Shown one piece after another: positions 25,747-34,398 of a stretch of 62,914 nt of DNA. A program made the translations under genes and the position numbers. The notes beneath the pieces are model-generated. The model saw only the letters and a list, made by a program, of their open reading frames with translations, was not told the origin of the DNA and ran no database searches. Within the stretch, counting starts at the first letter, position 1; every line of letters starts with the position of its first letter. The stretch spans positions 1 to 62,914 of the forward strand of contig JANQFV010000029.1 of the NCBI GenBank assembly GCA_028277645.1, read 5' to 3'. The stretch is from Phycisphaerae bacterium (GTDB lineage Bacteria > Planctomycetota > Phycisphaerae > UBA1845 > Fen-1342).

Positions 25747-25830
25747 GCCTCTTCCTCCAGAGGTCAGGGGGCTTCCAGCGCATCATCGCCAACACACCCC
25801 GCCAGTATACCGGACAGGTTGTAAGTCTCG

Positions 25831-25865
25831 AACGAAAACGGGCCGCCTGGTCACAGGCGGCCCGT
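25831..25865 (-). terminator. Strong rho-independent terminator
   Basis: On the minus strand a perfect 12-bp stem (ACGGGCCGCCTG and its complement) with a four-base loop is followed by TTTTCGTT. It stands 29 bases past the stop of the gene at 25895-28132. Confidence 0.88.
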
Positions 25866-25894
25866 GAGTACTTGACGCTGCGGATGCGTTTAGC

Positions 25895-28132
25895 CTACGG
25901 ACACGCAATTGGCAGCGGGTTCTGTGTCAGCAGGTCAACGAACGGGTTGATGTCCTCGAAGCCTACCGAGCCGCCTTCGTCGACGTCGGCGTTGGTGCCT
26001 GTGCCGTCGCAGTAGATGCTGTTCAGCAGCGCGTCCACGAACGCGTTGATATCGCCGAAGTCGATCTGGCCGTCGCAGTTCGCATCGCCCGGGCACGGTG
26101 TCGGACCGGCGGAGTACAGCAGCTTGGCTACGGACGTACCCCACGTGTTCGTCGCGTGCGCGTATTCCTGAATGCAGAAGAAAGCCGTGTCATCGGTGGG
26201 GTCTAGCGTTACGTAGCTGTAGTCACCCCAGCGGTTCTGGCCATTGAATACGGCTGTGTACGGTGCCGACCCGGCGCGGTACTGCACGGGCGCGGACGTC
26301 TCACCCAACGGATCAGTGCCTTTGCGGCCGGCATAGTACGCGCCGATGAACTGCGTCGCGTTCGAGCCGCTAAAGCCGATGACCATGTCATCGTTTGAGT
26401 TCACCATCAACGACGGGTAGTAGTAGTACATGCCTGAGTCGTAGATTGTGCCCGATTGCACCAGGCTCAGCGGGTTTACGTCGACCTGGTACCAGTCCAC
26501 CGCCGCCCGGCCGGATTGGCTGATGCAATGCGTCGTCCACAAACATCCGTTGCGGAAGACGGACATCATTAGGCGCGCGTCTCCACCCGTGTCCACTACC
26601 GTCGTGCTGCCCAGGGCCGGGGCATTCGGTGCGACGCCGTTAGAGCCGATGCTCACGAAGCCGAGCTGTGTCAGTGTTGGTGCGGTGAGCGGCGGGTCGA
26701 TTCGACGAATGCGAAGCTGGCTCAGGCTGCTCGTGCGCGAGACGACGTGTTCGCCAACGCCGGAGTCGTAGGTGTGCGCTGGCTGGAGCGCGCCCTCCCA
26801 TTGAAGGCTGCGCCAGGCGGTGATCGTTCCCAGGCTGGGAGATCCGGAAACCAACGGAGCTTTGTCGATCGCGAAGATCGTCATCGAGTTGCCGACCATG
26901 AACGCGCCGATGTAGATGCCGTTCTCGTCTACGCCGAGCGTCGGGTAGTCCACCCAGGTTCCGGCATCGGCACCGCCCTGTGGCGTGAAGCTGGTCTTGT
27001 AGAAGCCGGGAAACGTCGGGCTCGAAGTGTAAGAGACCGCGAGATGGATCTTCTCGGCGCCGTAATCGAAATCGGTCGCGATGATGATCCAGCGCTGACT
27101 CCATTGATCGAAAATTACGCGCGGGTCACCGCCGCCGGGGTTCATCGCGGGGAAGAACGCCTCCAGCGAACTGCTCGCGATCTCTGCGCCCGTCTCGCGG
27201 TTGTAGACCTCGAAGTTGGAGTTGACCACTGAGACGTAGTGGCTGGGGCCGATCGCGCCATGTGTGTCCGGCGGGAACGAATAGGAACCCTCCTCGCCCA
27301 GCACGACCGCGGTGAAATCGAAATCCAGTGTCGGCGCCGTAGCGGCACGAGACGCCGGCGGCGGATCGTCGTCGCCCTTCACCGGCAGTTCGACATCCGC
27401 GGGAATCTGCGGGCGCGGCATGGCGCGATGCGCGTCGAAGTCCCCGCGTCCCATTTCCCAGATCAGTCCGCCGTACTGCGATTCGGTGAGCTCGGTGCGG
27501 TAATCGAGATCGTCGAAACTGAGGGTGGTCTCGACTCCATCGACGATATAGGTGAGGTCGTCCATGCCGAACCAGCCCGCGCCGTCGACCATTGGCTGCG
27601 CCTGGAACTCGATGCGGTCGACGTCAACGAAATCGATCGACATCCAACTCGGGTCGGCGTCGATGTCATCGAACCAATCCGTCTCGGCGACGCGCACGCC
27701 GGCACGAAAGCCGACGACGCGGATGCCGCTCGTCGCCGCTCCTTCGGCCGCGTGTGCGATAATTGTCGCGCCGAGCACGTCCGCTGTTTCAGGAAAGCGG
27801 ATTCCCATCCGCGTCTCGCCCCATTTGTTGTGTACGTAGAGGTTGCCGCTACTCGTGGACTGCGCGCGGCGACGGCTGGGTGTGGCCCACACGCCCTTCT
27901 TGTCGCTCAGGTCGCGACGCTTCCAGGCCTCGTGCAGGATGACGTGATCGCGCGCGATGACCTCGTCCATCGACTCGCTGATTGCCGGGCCATAGAGCGC
28001 GGGGTCCAGGGTCTCACCGCGAATCGCCTTGCCGTTGAGTGCGGCGTCGGGTTGATCGAGCTCATTCGCGGACACAGCGGCGGCTGTGAGCACTACGAAA
28101 AGACAAACCGTCCCCGTGGTTCGCTTGGTCAT
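25895..28132 (-). CDS. Large secreted protein with dockerin-like tail, function unknown
   Basis: A 745-aa protein. ATG 28132 with GAGGAC upstream gives a signal peptide of about 22 residues ending at VSA/N. Residues about 90-230 form a jelly-roll module. From about 290 the protein has PPDTHGAIGPSHYV and VYNRETG, a pattern I associate with secreted beta-propeller-like proteins of unknown role. Repeating Asp-box-like strands continue to about 680. The last 60 residues contain two calcium-loop repeats with FGDINAFV and FEDINPFV, matching the tails of the two M14 proteins downstream. No catalytic motif is evident. Confidence 0.75.
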   Translation of the reverse strand: MTKRTTGTVCLFVVLTAAAVSANELDQPDAALNGKAIRGETLDPALYGPAISESMDEVIARDHVILHEAWKRRDLSDKKGVWATPSRRRAQSTSSGNLYVHNKWGETRMGIRFPETADVLGATIIAHAAEGAATSGIRVVGFRAGVRVAETDWFDDIDADPSWMSIDFVDVDRIEFQAQPMVDGAGWFGMDDLTYIVDGVETTLSFDDLDYRTELTESQYGGLIWEMGRGDFDAHRAMPRPQIPADVELPVKGDDDPPPASRAATAPTLDFDFTAVVLGEEGSYSFPPDTHGAIGPSHYVSVVNSNFEVYNRETGAEIASSSLEAFFPAMNPGGGDPRVIFDQWSQRWIIIATDFDYGAEKIHLAVSYTSSPTFPGFYKTSFTPQGGADAGTWVDYPTLGVDENGIYIGAFMVGNSMTIFAIDKAPLVSGSPSLGTITAWRSLQWEGALQPAHTYDSGVGEHVVSRTSSLSQLRIRRIDPPLTAPTLTQLGFVSIGSNGVAPNAPALGSTTVVDTGGDARLMMSVFRNGCLWTTHCISQSGRAAVDWYQVDVNPLSLVQSGTIYDSGMYYYYPSLMVNSNDDMVIGFSGSNATQFIGAYYAGRKGTDPLGETSAPVQYRAGSAPYTAVFNGQNRWGDYSYVTLDPTDDTAFFCIQEYAHATNTWGTSVAKLLYSAGPTPCPGDANCDGQIDFGDINAFVDALLNSIYCDGTGTNADVDEGGSVGFEDINPFVDLLTQNPLPIACP

Positions 28133-28661
28133 GGCAACGTCCTCGCTCAATTGTGTTACAGCGCGCATCCCAGCGTCGCGCGGCTCCTTCCGGTCCACCC
28201 ACTTCCTCAGAATAGGACCTCAATGACGTATTTGCAATTACAACGCTAACTATTTGTCCGATAACGACATGCCGTCATCAACAATTGGAAGACGGCCATC
28301 GGGGCCACACGCTGCACGTATCGACGAAACGTCGCCCTGGAGACAACGCCGTACGCGGCTGGCGGAGCGCCGGCGCGAGCCTCTCGGTGGCCGTAAACGC
28401 CTGGAGCCTGCCGAAGCAGGCTCCAGAGTGAGAGAGAGTAAGGAGGGGTATTGCGCACAGTATCTATCGGCGGTCCGCTCGGCTTGGTTCAGGGAATTCG
28501 CGTTCCCGTACACGAAGGATCGGCTGGGTACATCGCGACACCCGAAATGACCCGCGGGGTTGCCGAGGCAGGATCGTGCATTATGCTCCGCGGAGTCGTT
28601 CCAGGTCCGGTGTGCGAGGCTTCTGTTGCAATAGCGAAACATCCGGGGCGAGGGCACGCGA
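28133..28661. other. Divergent intergenic region with UUCG hairpin
   Basis: These 529 bases lie between divergent genes. The only striking item is the hairpin at 28401-28426. Open frames here have no ribosome-binding site or recognisable product. Confidence 0.4.
28401..28426 (-). terminator. Perfect hairpin with UUCG loop on the minus strand
   Basis: An 11-bp perfect stem (CTGGAGCCTGC) closes on CGAA on the plus strand, which is UUCG on the minus strand, a very stable tetraloop often used in terminators. GCGTTTAC follows on the minus strand. No annotated minus-strand gene ends just before it, so it could end an unrecognised small RNA or be a folded leader element. Confidence 0.4.
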
Positions 28662-29687
28662 TTGCGAACTGCATTTGGTAAGAAGATTCACTTAGCGCGG
28701 GCGTGGCTGACGCGCAATCCGGTGTGGTGCGCCTGGCAGGTGAATTACCGCTGCAACTTCCGCTGCGCGTTTTGCCACTACTGGAAGGACCCGATGGGGG
28801 ATTCACCCGAGCTGGCCGTGACCGATTTCGCCGAGGGCAGCACCAAGCTCTCGAAGCTCGGCGCGCTACTGATCAGCCTGGCTGGCGGCGAGCCCCTCGT
28901 GCGCCCGGACATCGTGGATGTCGTGGCAGCGGTCGGACGATGGCATTTCCCGTTCATCACCACGAACGGCTGGTTCTCTACGCCGGAGTTGGCGGAAGAT
29001 CTGTTCGCCGCTGGGTTGTGGGGCGTATCGATCAGCATCGACTATGCCGACGCCGAGCGGCATGACAAACGGCGCGGTACGCCCGGGGCCTACGAACGTG
29101 CGCGAGCCGCGCTGGATCACTTCCGCGCGGCACGCCGACATAAGTGGCAGCGGGTGAACTGGATGGCGGTGCTGATGGAGGACAACCTCGATCAGATCGA
29201 GCCGATGATCGAGCTCGCCGCCGAGCACGATGCGTACTTCATGGTCCAGCCCTATGGGGTCCGCAAGACAGGCTCGACGCGCTTCGTGCGCGCGCACGAG
29301 CAGGGCGTTGGTGAGCTGCTGCTCGATCTGCGGCGACGTCACACCAACTTCCTCAGCAATCCTTACTTCCTGTCACGGTTTGATGGCGCATTAAACGGCG
29401 GAATCCCCGATTGCCGCGCGGGCCGCGGCTTCTTCAGCATTGACTCCACAGGCGACATCGCGGTTTGTGTCGAGGAACGCGCTCGTCCGGTAGCAAATCT
29501 GTTCACGCACTCCGCCGAAGAGGTCGTACAACGCCTTCGTAACGACCGCGCTGCGCGGAGTTGTACAGCCTGCTGGTACAACTGCCGCGGCGAGATCGAG
29601 AGTCTGTACGATCCATGGGGCCTGGCGATGAGCCTGCCCACATTGCTGTTCGATCGTGGACGACCTCCGCAGAAAGCAACCAGCTGA
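28662..29687 (+). CDS. Radical SAM protein with Cys-rich C-terminal segment
   Basis: A 341-aa enzyme. The [4Fe-4S]-binding CxxxCxxC is in YRCNFRCAFCHYW, and the SAM-binding GGEPL follows. The C-terminal part has DCRAGRGFFSIDSTGD, then CVE, then CTACWYNC, which resembles a SPASM/Twitch auxiliary-cluster region. Such proteins often modify peptides or lipids. No precursor peptide or partner is evident beside it. The start is TTG 28662, with GAGGG about eight bases upstream; no ATG is available before the Cys motif. The substrate cannot be named. Confidence 0.82.
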   Translation: MRTAFGKKIHLARAWLTRNPVWCAWQVNYRCNFRCAFCHYWKDPMGDSPELAVTDFAEGSTKLSKLGALLISLAGGEPLVRPDIVDVVAAVGRWHFPFITTNGWFSTPELAEDLFAAGLWGVSISIDYADAERHDKRRGTPGAYERARAALDHFRAARRHKWQRVNWMAVLMEDNLDQIEPMIELAAEHDAYFMVQPYGVRKTGSTRFVRAHEQGVGELLLDLRRRHTNFLSNPYFLSRFDGALNGGIPDCRAGRGFFSIDSTGDIAVCVEERARPVANLFTHSAEEVVQRLRNDRAARSCTACWYNCRGEIESLYDPWGLAMSLPTLLFDRGRPPQKATS

Positions 29688-30231
29688 CACAGCGCTTTCT
29701 CGGACAGCGGGCAGTTTTTTACCGCTTTTTTCCGTTTGAATGTGACCTTCGCTGCGCACGTCCCATTACGCGCGTGGCAAGCTATCGGCTGTATTCAGGG
29801 GATGAACATTGTCTGCCGCACGCGGTTGATATCTGGTCGCACTGCGGCGCGCGGGCGCGCGCAGCGCTGCGGCGCTTTCCGGTCGTTTACCCATAACGAA
29901 TGACACGCGTGCGCGTGTGACCCAATCCGCGCGACGCGTTTTGGACGTGCGTTTAGGGCGGCCTATCACCAATAGCGAGCAAGTGGCGGTTCTTCGTCAC
30001 TTGTGGTGCGCATTGAGAATGGGACGTTCCTGAACAGACGTTGCACATCAGAACACGCAACGGGATGTTCGGTACGTCCGCGTACGCGACGAAATACGCG
30101 TGCGTCCGTATCGTGAACGGTTTATCCGCGTGCGACAGGTAGAAATGACAAAGTCGCCGGCCCTAGCATTTCCTGAGTATGTCGAGGCGCCGGATGGGTG
30201 CAGACATGCAGTTCCAAAAGGAGGAGCGCTA
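29688..30231. other. Long CGCG-rich intergenic region
   Basis: These 544 bases hold several CG-rich inverted repeats, such as ACACG/CGTGT near 29902 and CAAGTG/CACTTG near 29985, but no gene I can support. It may hold a regulated leader for the collagen-like gene. An open frame reaching back to 30100 lacks a ribosome-binding site, whereas 30232 has a strong one. Confidence 0.4.
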
Positions 30232-30999
30232 ATGTCGAAGTGCAAGATCACAGTAATCGCTACTTGCATGGCCAGTGCGTTGGCCATGGGCGGTTGTCCG
30301 GGGGTGAACCTCGACGCCGCACTCGGGCTTCAGGACTGGGGGCGTGACCTGCTCAGCATTCCCGCGGCGGTCATCATCGGCGAGCTGATCGATGAGGCCC
30401 AGGGAACCAACGTGCCGGTCGACACCGACGCCCTGTACGACGAGCTGTTCGCGGACCTCTCCGTCGAACTCCAGGCAGGTCTGGATGAGCCTGGTGTGCC
30501 CGGACCGCGGGGGCCGGCTGGTCCTGCCGGCGCGGACGGTGCAGACGGTGCAGATGGTGCCGACGGCCAGGACGGCGCGGATGGTCAGGATGGCGCCGAT
30601 GGTAAAGACGGCGTCGATGGCCAGGACGGTAAGGACGGCGTCGACGGAGCGGATGGCAAGGACTTCTATGCCGTCGCGATGGGCTGCATCGATAACGATG
30701 GCCGGCTCCGTGGTGGCTACGGCTTCAACGCGACCAAGGTGCCGGACACCAGCGGTGTCTACGCGATCGCGTTGCTGGGTTACGAGTTCCCGCAAGACTT
30801 CGAGGCTGACGACTTGGTCGTGATCGTGTCGCCGGGTGCGATCGTCAGTCAGGAGATTGTGACGTCGTATACGCCGGGCGTGGGCTGGGGCTTCCTGGTC
30901 GAGTTTCGCGATCTGTGGCTGAACCGGCTGAACACGGAATTCTGCTTCGCGGTGTACGACACGTCGAGCGATCCGTACGCCGTGCCGACCGAGAATTGA
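30232..30999 (+). CDS. Collagen-like lipoprotein
   Basis: A 255-aa protein. ATG 30232 follows a near-perfect AAAAGGAGGAG. A signal peptide ends at lipobox AMGGC followed by Pro. Residues about 20-85 are a helical stalk-like part. Residues about 87-142 are uninterrupted Gly-X-Y triplets, first Pro-rich (GPRGPAGPAG) then dominated by GAD, GQD, GKD and GVD. About 110 residues of a beta-rich C-terminal domain follow, with Cys near both ends. Collagen-like triplets form trimeric rods, so this is likely a lipid-anchored trimeric surface fibre with a globular tip. Confidence 0.85.
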   Translation: MSKCKITVIATCMASALAMGGCPGVNLDAALGLQDWGRDLLSIPAAVIIGELIDEAQGTNVPVDTDALYDELFADLSVELQAGLDEPGVPGPRGPAGPAGADGADGADGADGQDGADGQDGADGKDGVDGQDGKDGVDGADGKDFYAVAMGCIDNDGRLRGGYGFNATKVPDTSGVYAIALLGYEFPQDFEADDLVVIVSPGAIVSQEIVTSYTPGVGWGFLVEFRDLWLNRLNTEFCFAVYDTSSDPYAVPTEN

Positions 31000-31104
31000 T
31001 GGATCGGGTAACTGGGCGTCGCCGACGAGCAACCACAGCGCGGCCTGAGACCCGCGGCTCGTAGCGCCCTGAGTCCGAGCGGACTCCGAATGAGGAGAGT
31101 GGAA

Positions 31105-31767
31105 ATGAAGCCATTGAGTATGTTGCTGCTGTGTGCCGTGCTGACCCTGCCGGCCTCCGCAGATGTAATTACCGCTACAACAGTCTATGACAACACCGCG
31201 GACGTCGAGGCCGTGGTCATCGCGGGCCGCGAGTTGTTCTTCCGCGGCGACACCGAGCACGTGCGGCTGACGCAAGTCAATCCGCCCAACGTCGTCGAGA
31301 CGCCGTACGACTTGTGGGAGAGCGGCGTGGGCCGCGGCTTCCGCGCGGTGTACAACCTGATGGGCACACCGGCGGGCATCGGCATCGACGACGTCGAGGC
31401 GATCTCACCAGGTCCGATCCCGATCAATGAAGAGACGAACGGGTTGCTGATCAGCGCGTTCGCGCCGTTGACGGGCTTGCGGGTCGAGCTCAGCAATCTC
31501 AAGCTGACGTTGCCGGACCTGACGATCCACGATATTCCGGTGGTGGTCGACGCGCAGAGCAACGAGCAGTATCTCATCGCCGAAGTGGGCGATGAGGTCG
31601 ACCTGACCGCGGGCTTTATTGTCAGCGGCACGGTGGCGTTCACCTGGGACGGCGGCACGATCCCCGCGCCGGCCGACCAGTGGTTTGAGGTTACCCCGGT
31701 GGTCGTGCCCGAGCCGTCAGCGTGCCTGCTGCTGCTGTGCGGGCTGCCGCTGCTGCGACGTCGATAG
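31105..31767 (+). CDS. PEP-CTERM sorting-signal protein
   Basis: A 220-aa secreted protein. ATG 31105 follows GAGGAGAG at the right spacing; the upstream ATG 31090 overlaps that Shine-Dalgarno. The signal peptide ends near ASA/D. The C-terminus is a PEP-CTERM: VPEPSACLLLLCGLPLLRRR, with the Val-Pro-Glu-Pro motif, a hydrophobic stretch and a basic end. Proteins of this type are cut and sorted by an exosortase, which is not in this window. The body is beta-rich with no recognised domain. Confidence 0.87.
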   Translation: MKPLSMLLLCAVLTLPASADVITATTVYDNTADVEAVVIAGRELFFRGDTEHVRLTQVNPPNVVETPYDLWESGVGRGFRAVYNLMGTPAGIGIDDVEAISPGPIPINEETNGLLISAFAPLTGLRVELSNLKLTLPDLTIHDIPVVVDAQSNEQYLIAEVGDEVDLTAGFIVSGTVAFTWDGGTIPAPADQWFEVTPVVVPEPSACLLLLCGLPLLRRR

Positions 31768-31830
31768 ACCAAGCAAGCTGCCGCGCTCGATCGCAGAGCG
31801 CACATCGACATAGCATGAGTCCTCCAGTCC

Positions 31831-31866
31831 GGAGCCGCGCCTCAGGAGAGGTGCGGCTCCTTCTTG
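31831..31866 (+). terminator. Rho-independent terminator after the PEP-CTERM gene
   Basis: GGAGCCGC pairs with GCGGCTCC, with a further CCTC/GAGG extension, and the stem runs into TTCTT. It lies 64 bases past the stop. Confidence 0.75.
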
Positions 31867-32245
31867 CGCGCTGGGTCGTTGGTCGCGAACGTGCCTCCCG
31901 GGGGTGTGCGGGGGGAAGGGTATCAAGAGTATCAAGGCGCGCCCTCACACGCTGAGACTCTTGTGTGTTGCGGGGGTGTAACGAGGGTGGGGGTGTGGGA
32001 ACGTGGGAAAGTGTGAATGTGGGAAGGTGCCATCGCCGGAGGCCGGCTGCGCGACTGGGGGGCGTTGACCAGAAGGGAAAAGGTGTGAGCGCATGATTGC
32101 AGGTTGCGCGCGCGGTGGTTGCGGGCAAGGTTGGGTGGAGGGATTGGTGGGGATTGGCGGATTTGGTGGGATCGAGGGGGAGGGGGATTAAGGGATCGAG
32201 GCGCGGGTACCTGAGCGAATCACGGACCGCAGCGCGACGACAGCA
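31867..32245. repeat. G-rich degenerate repeat region
   Basis: This gene-free stretch contains runs of GTGGGAA-like units (about 31993-32025) and GGGATTGG/GGGATCGAGG-like units (about 32135-32205). They are degenerate short tandem repeats with several G4-type runs on the plus strand. A similar GGGATTGAGGG segment recurs near 53525. Confidence 0.5.
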
Positions 32246-32644
32246 TCATGATCTTCGCTGAGATCGCTGACGGAGTTGATCCGCCAGCCAGGCCTTGTCG
32301 CGCCGCAGTTCGATCACCTCCAACACTAGGTCGGCGAGTTCTGTGCCCTCGTCCGCGACCTCGTAGCCGTTCAGTTCCAGGAACGTCATTGCCGCAACAA
32401 GTGCTGTACGCTTGTTGCCGTCCACGAATGGATGATTGCCTGCCAGGTGGAACACGTACGCCGCGGCCATTTTGAAGATGTCTTCGTGCAACCACTGATT
32501 GCTGAACGCCGCCCGCGGCTGAGCCAGTGCCGACTCGAGCAGCCCTTCGTCGCGAATACCGAGATCGCCGCCATGCCGGGCGATCTGGTCGGCGTGGATT
32601 CGCAGGACGGTCTCCGTGGAGAGAAACGCCGGCTGGTCAGTCAT
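32246..32644 (-). CDS. doc: Doc-type toxin (Fic fold)
   Basis: A 132-aa protein of the death-on-curing family. The Fic core motif is HPFVDGNKRTA. Doc toxins phosphorylate elongation factor Tu rather than adding AMP, and the short length and sequence start fit Doc. The ORF starts 72 bases after the stop of an AbrB-type antitoxin gene, the usual order for such a module. It likely acts as a stability or abortive-infection module; activity is inferred. Confidence 0.88.
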   Translation of the reverse strand: MTDQPAFLSTETVLRIHADQIARHGGDLGIRDEGLLESALAQPRAAFSNQWLHEDIFKMAAAYVFHLAGNHPFVDGNKRTALVAAMTFLELNGYEVADEGTELADLVLEVIELRRDKAWLADQLRQRSQRRS

Positions 32645-32716
32645 GGTGATTCTCGCTACGGGCCACGGTCCGCGCTATGCGGTGTGAGATCCCGCCGATC
32701 GGTACACGAACCGCGA

Positions 32717-32941
32717 TCACTGGGCCAACTTCTTCAGGCTTTCCTCATGCCGGGCGGCGACACGTTCGTAGGCCGCTTGTGCTGCGTCCTCGTCGGCAAA
32801 GCGGACGGGCTGCAGGATCAAGCGGTCGCCGTCGGTGGTGATGTCCAGCGGCGTGTCGGCGGTGATCTTGAGCAGGTCCAGGATGGGCTTGTCGATGATG
32901 ATGCCCAGGCTGGAGCCGATCTTGGTGAGTTGCTTTTGCAT
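32717..32941 (-). CDS. AbrB/MazE-type antitoxin
   Basis: A 74-aa protein. Residues 1-45 are the swapped-hairpin AbrB DNA-binding fold (KIGSSLGIIIDKPILDLL). The remaining 30 residues form an acidic/basic helix likely to bind the toxin. CCGGAG precedes the ATG. It is the first gene of the pair with doc and should repress the common promoter. Confidence 0.85.
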   Translation of the reverse strand: MQKQLTKIGSSLGIIIDKPILDLLKITADTPLDITTDGDRLILQPVRFADEDAAQAAYERVAARHEESLKKLAQ

Positions 32942-32968
32942 GGCTGTTCTCCGGACGATTTTATTGTT

Positions 32969-32996
32969 AGCATACTATTTATAATGCCGCAATCAA
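32969..32996 (-). promoter_or_regulatory. Putative promoter/operator of the toxin-antitoxin pair
   Basis: On the minus strand TTGATT (32996-32991) and TATGCT (32974-32969) are spaced 16 bases. The AT-rich spacer contains an imperfect inverted repeat with GCAT/ATGC ends, a candidate AbrB-type operator. It lies about 28 bases upstream of the antitoxin ATG. Confidence 0.5.
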
Positions 32997-33171
32997 GCCG
33001 GTTCCGCGAGATCGGCTTTTCCATAGCGTTGGGGCCGTTTCTATCGGTCTTCGGTAGCGACTCCTGAGGGTGGGGTCCGCGGATCTGGCAGATGGGCTGA
33101 GTGTGGTTCGGGGGCAAGCGGATCGCTAAGCTGGGTCGTCGTACGCACAATGCACGTCTTACAATCAGCGC

Positions 33172-34242
33172 ATGTCGGCAGCAATTGACAACTGCATTTA
33201 CTGCTCGGAGCCCATTGATACGTCGAGGGGTGAAGGTGACCACATCATACCAGTGCAGCTAGGTGAGTTTCGCGACGACACGCGCTTCCGTCGCATATGT
33301 AGATCGTGCAATAGTCGCATCGGGCAATCTGAGTAGCACTTGCTCCAATGTGGTCCCGAGGCGTATCTCCGCAGAGTCGTCGATCCAGCTCTGCCGAGCC
33401 GGCGAAAACGTGGCATTTCATCGAGCCGTGGAGCGCACGGCATGCCACCGCCGGTCGTTACTATGACGTCGAATGGCGGCACGCAACTCGTTAAGCCGCT
33501 CACATATCGCACACGCGACATGGGGCCAGCCGATCAGATTGTCATCTACGACTACGACGGTAACGGTCAGCCATTCGAGCTCTATCGTGGTATGCGTGCC
33601 GAGCAATTACTGGCACGTGTCGCCAACGCTGGGATCATCGACTTCGATAGGGCAGAGTTGCGTGCTGATGATGCGAACTGGGACGAGTTCGCGGCGTTGG
33701 TACGTGCGGCGTGGCCGAACAAGTGCCTATCGGAGATTGCACGTACTGAACCGGGTGTGTACAAGGCCGAGGGGCGGATAACATGCAGGTTCACCAGTCG
33801 CTACTATCGCGCTATTGCGAAAATCGCTTTCCACCACTTCCTGGTTCATTCGCGTCGGGGTATGCGGGGCGACGAGTCTGTGTTCGCCCCGATTCGTCGG
33901 TTCATCGTCCAAGGAAGGAACCCGGCTGCCTTGTTCGACGTACCCAGATCGAGATTCGCGGTTCCGTTTCGCCAGCTACCGTTCGGGAAGGCGCTTACGC
34001 CTAGTCGATGGTGCCATATTCTAGCGGCGTGTGAGGCCGGAACTGAGATAGTGGGTTACGTGCATCTCTTTGCGGGCCCCGGTTGTCTGCGACGGCCACA
34101 TCACATCCGCTTGGGTGCCTTGGACCAACGCATTGCCCTGCCCACCCCCGTGTTCGGACATGTATACGAGTACGATACGGAACAGCCAACCACGGGATAT
34201 GCAGGCCGTGTATTCCCCGCTTCGCTGACTCGCGTGCGGTAG
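33172..34242 (+). pseudogene. HNH endonuclease-like gene interrupted by in-frame TAG
   Basis: ATG 33172 opens a frame encoding a Cys4-type HNH motif: CIYC, then GEGDHIIPVQLG with the catalytic Asp-His, then CRSCNSRIG. After 54 codons TAG at 33334-33336 stops it. The same frame stays open for a further 302 codons to 34242, beginning HLLQCGPEAYLRR. A single substitution such as CAG to TAG explains this. The long C-terminal part has no domain I recognise. It lies beside a toxin-antitoxin pair, in an accessory patch. The gene is either recently inactivated, or the TAG is a sequence error or suppressed. Confidence 0.7.
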
Positions 34243-34398
34243 ACCCTTCGGCCCCCAATCGCAGATCGTCAGAAGCGGTTCGCAGACCAAGCCGTTGACT
34301 CCGAAACAGATGTGCGCGGGACGCGACGATGACATTGCACATGGCACGCTCCTCGCAGACACTACTTCAAAGTCGCGAGTGATTCACAGGAGCAGCGT

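Noticed and set aside
29561..29896. Plus-strand frame after the radical SAM gene as a precursor peptide
   Set aside because: It begins inside the radical SAM gene in another frame and has no ribosome-binding site or precursor-like pattern.
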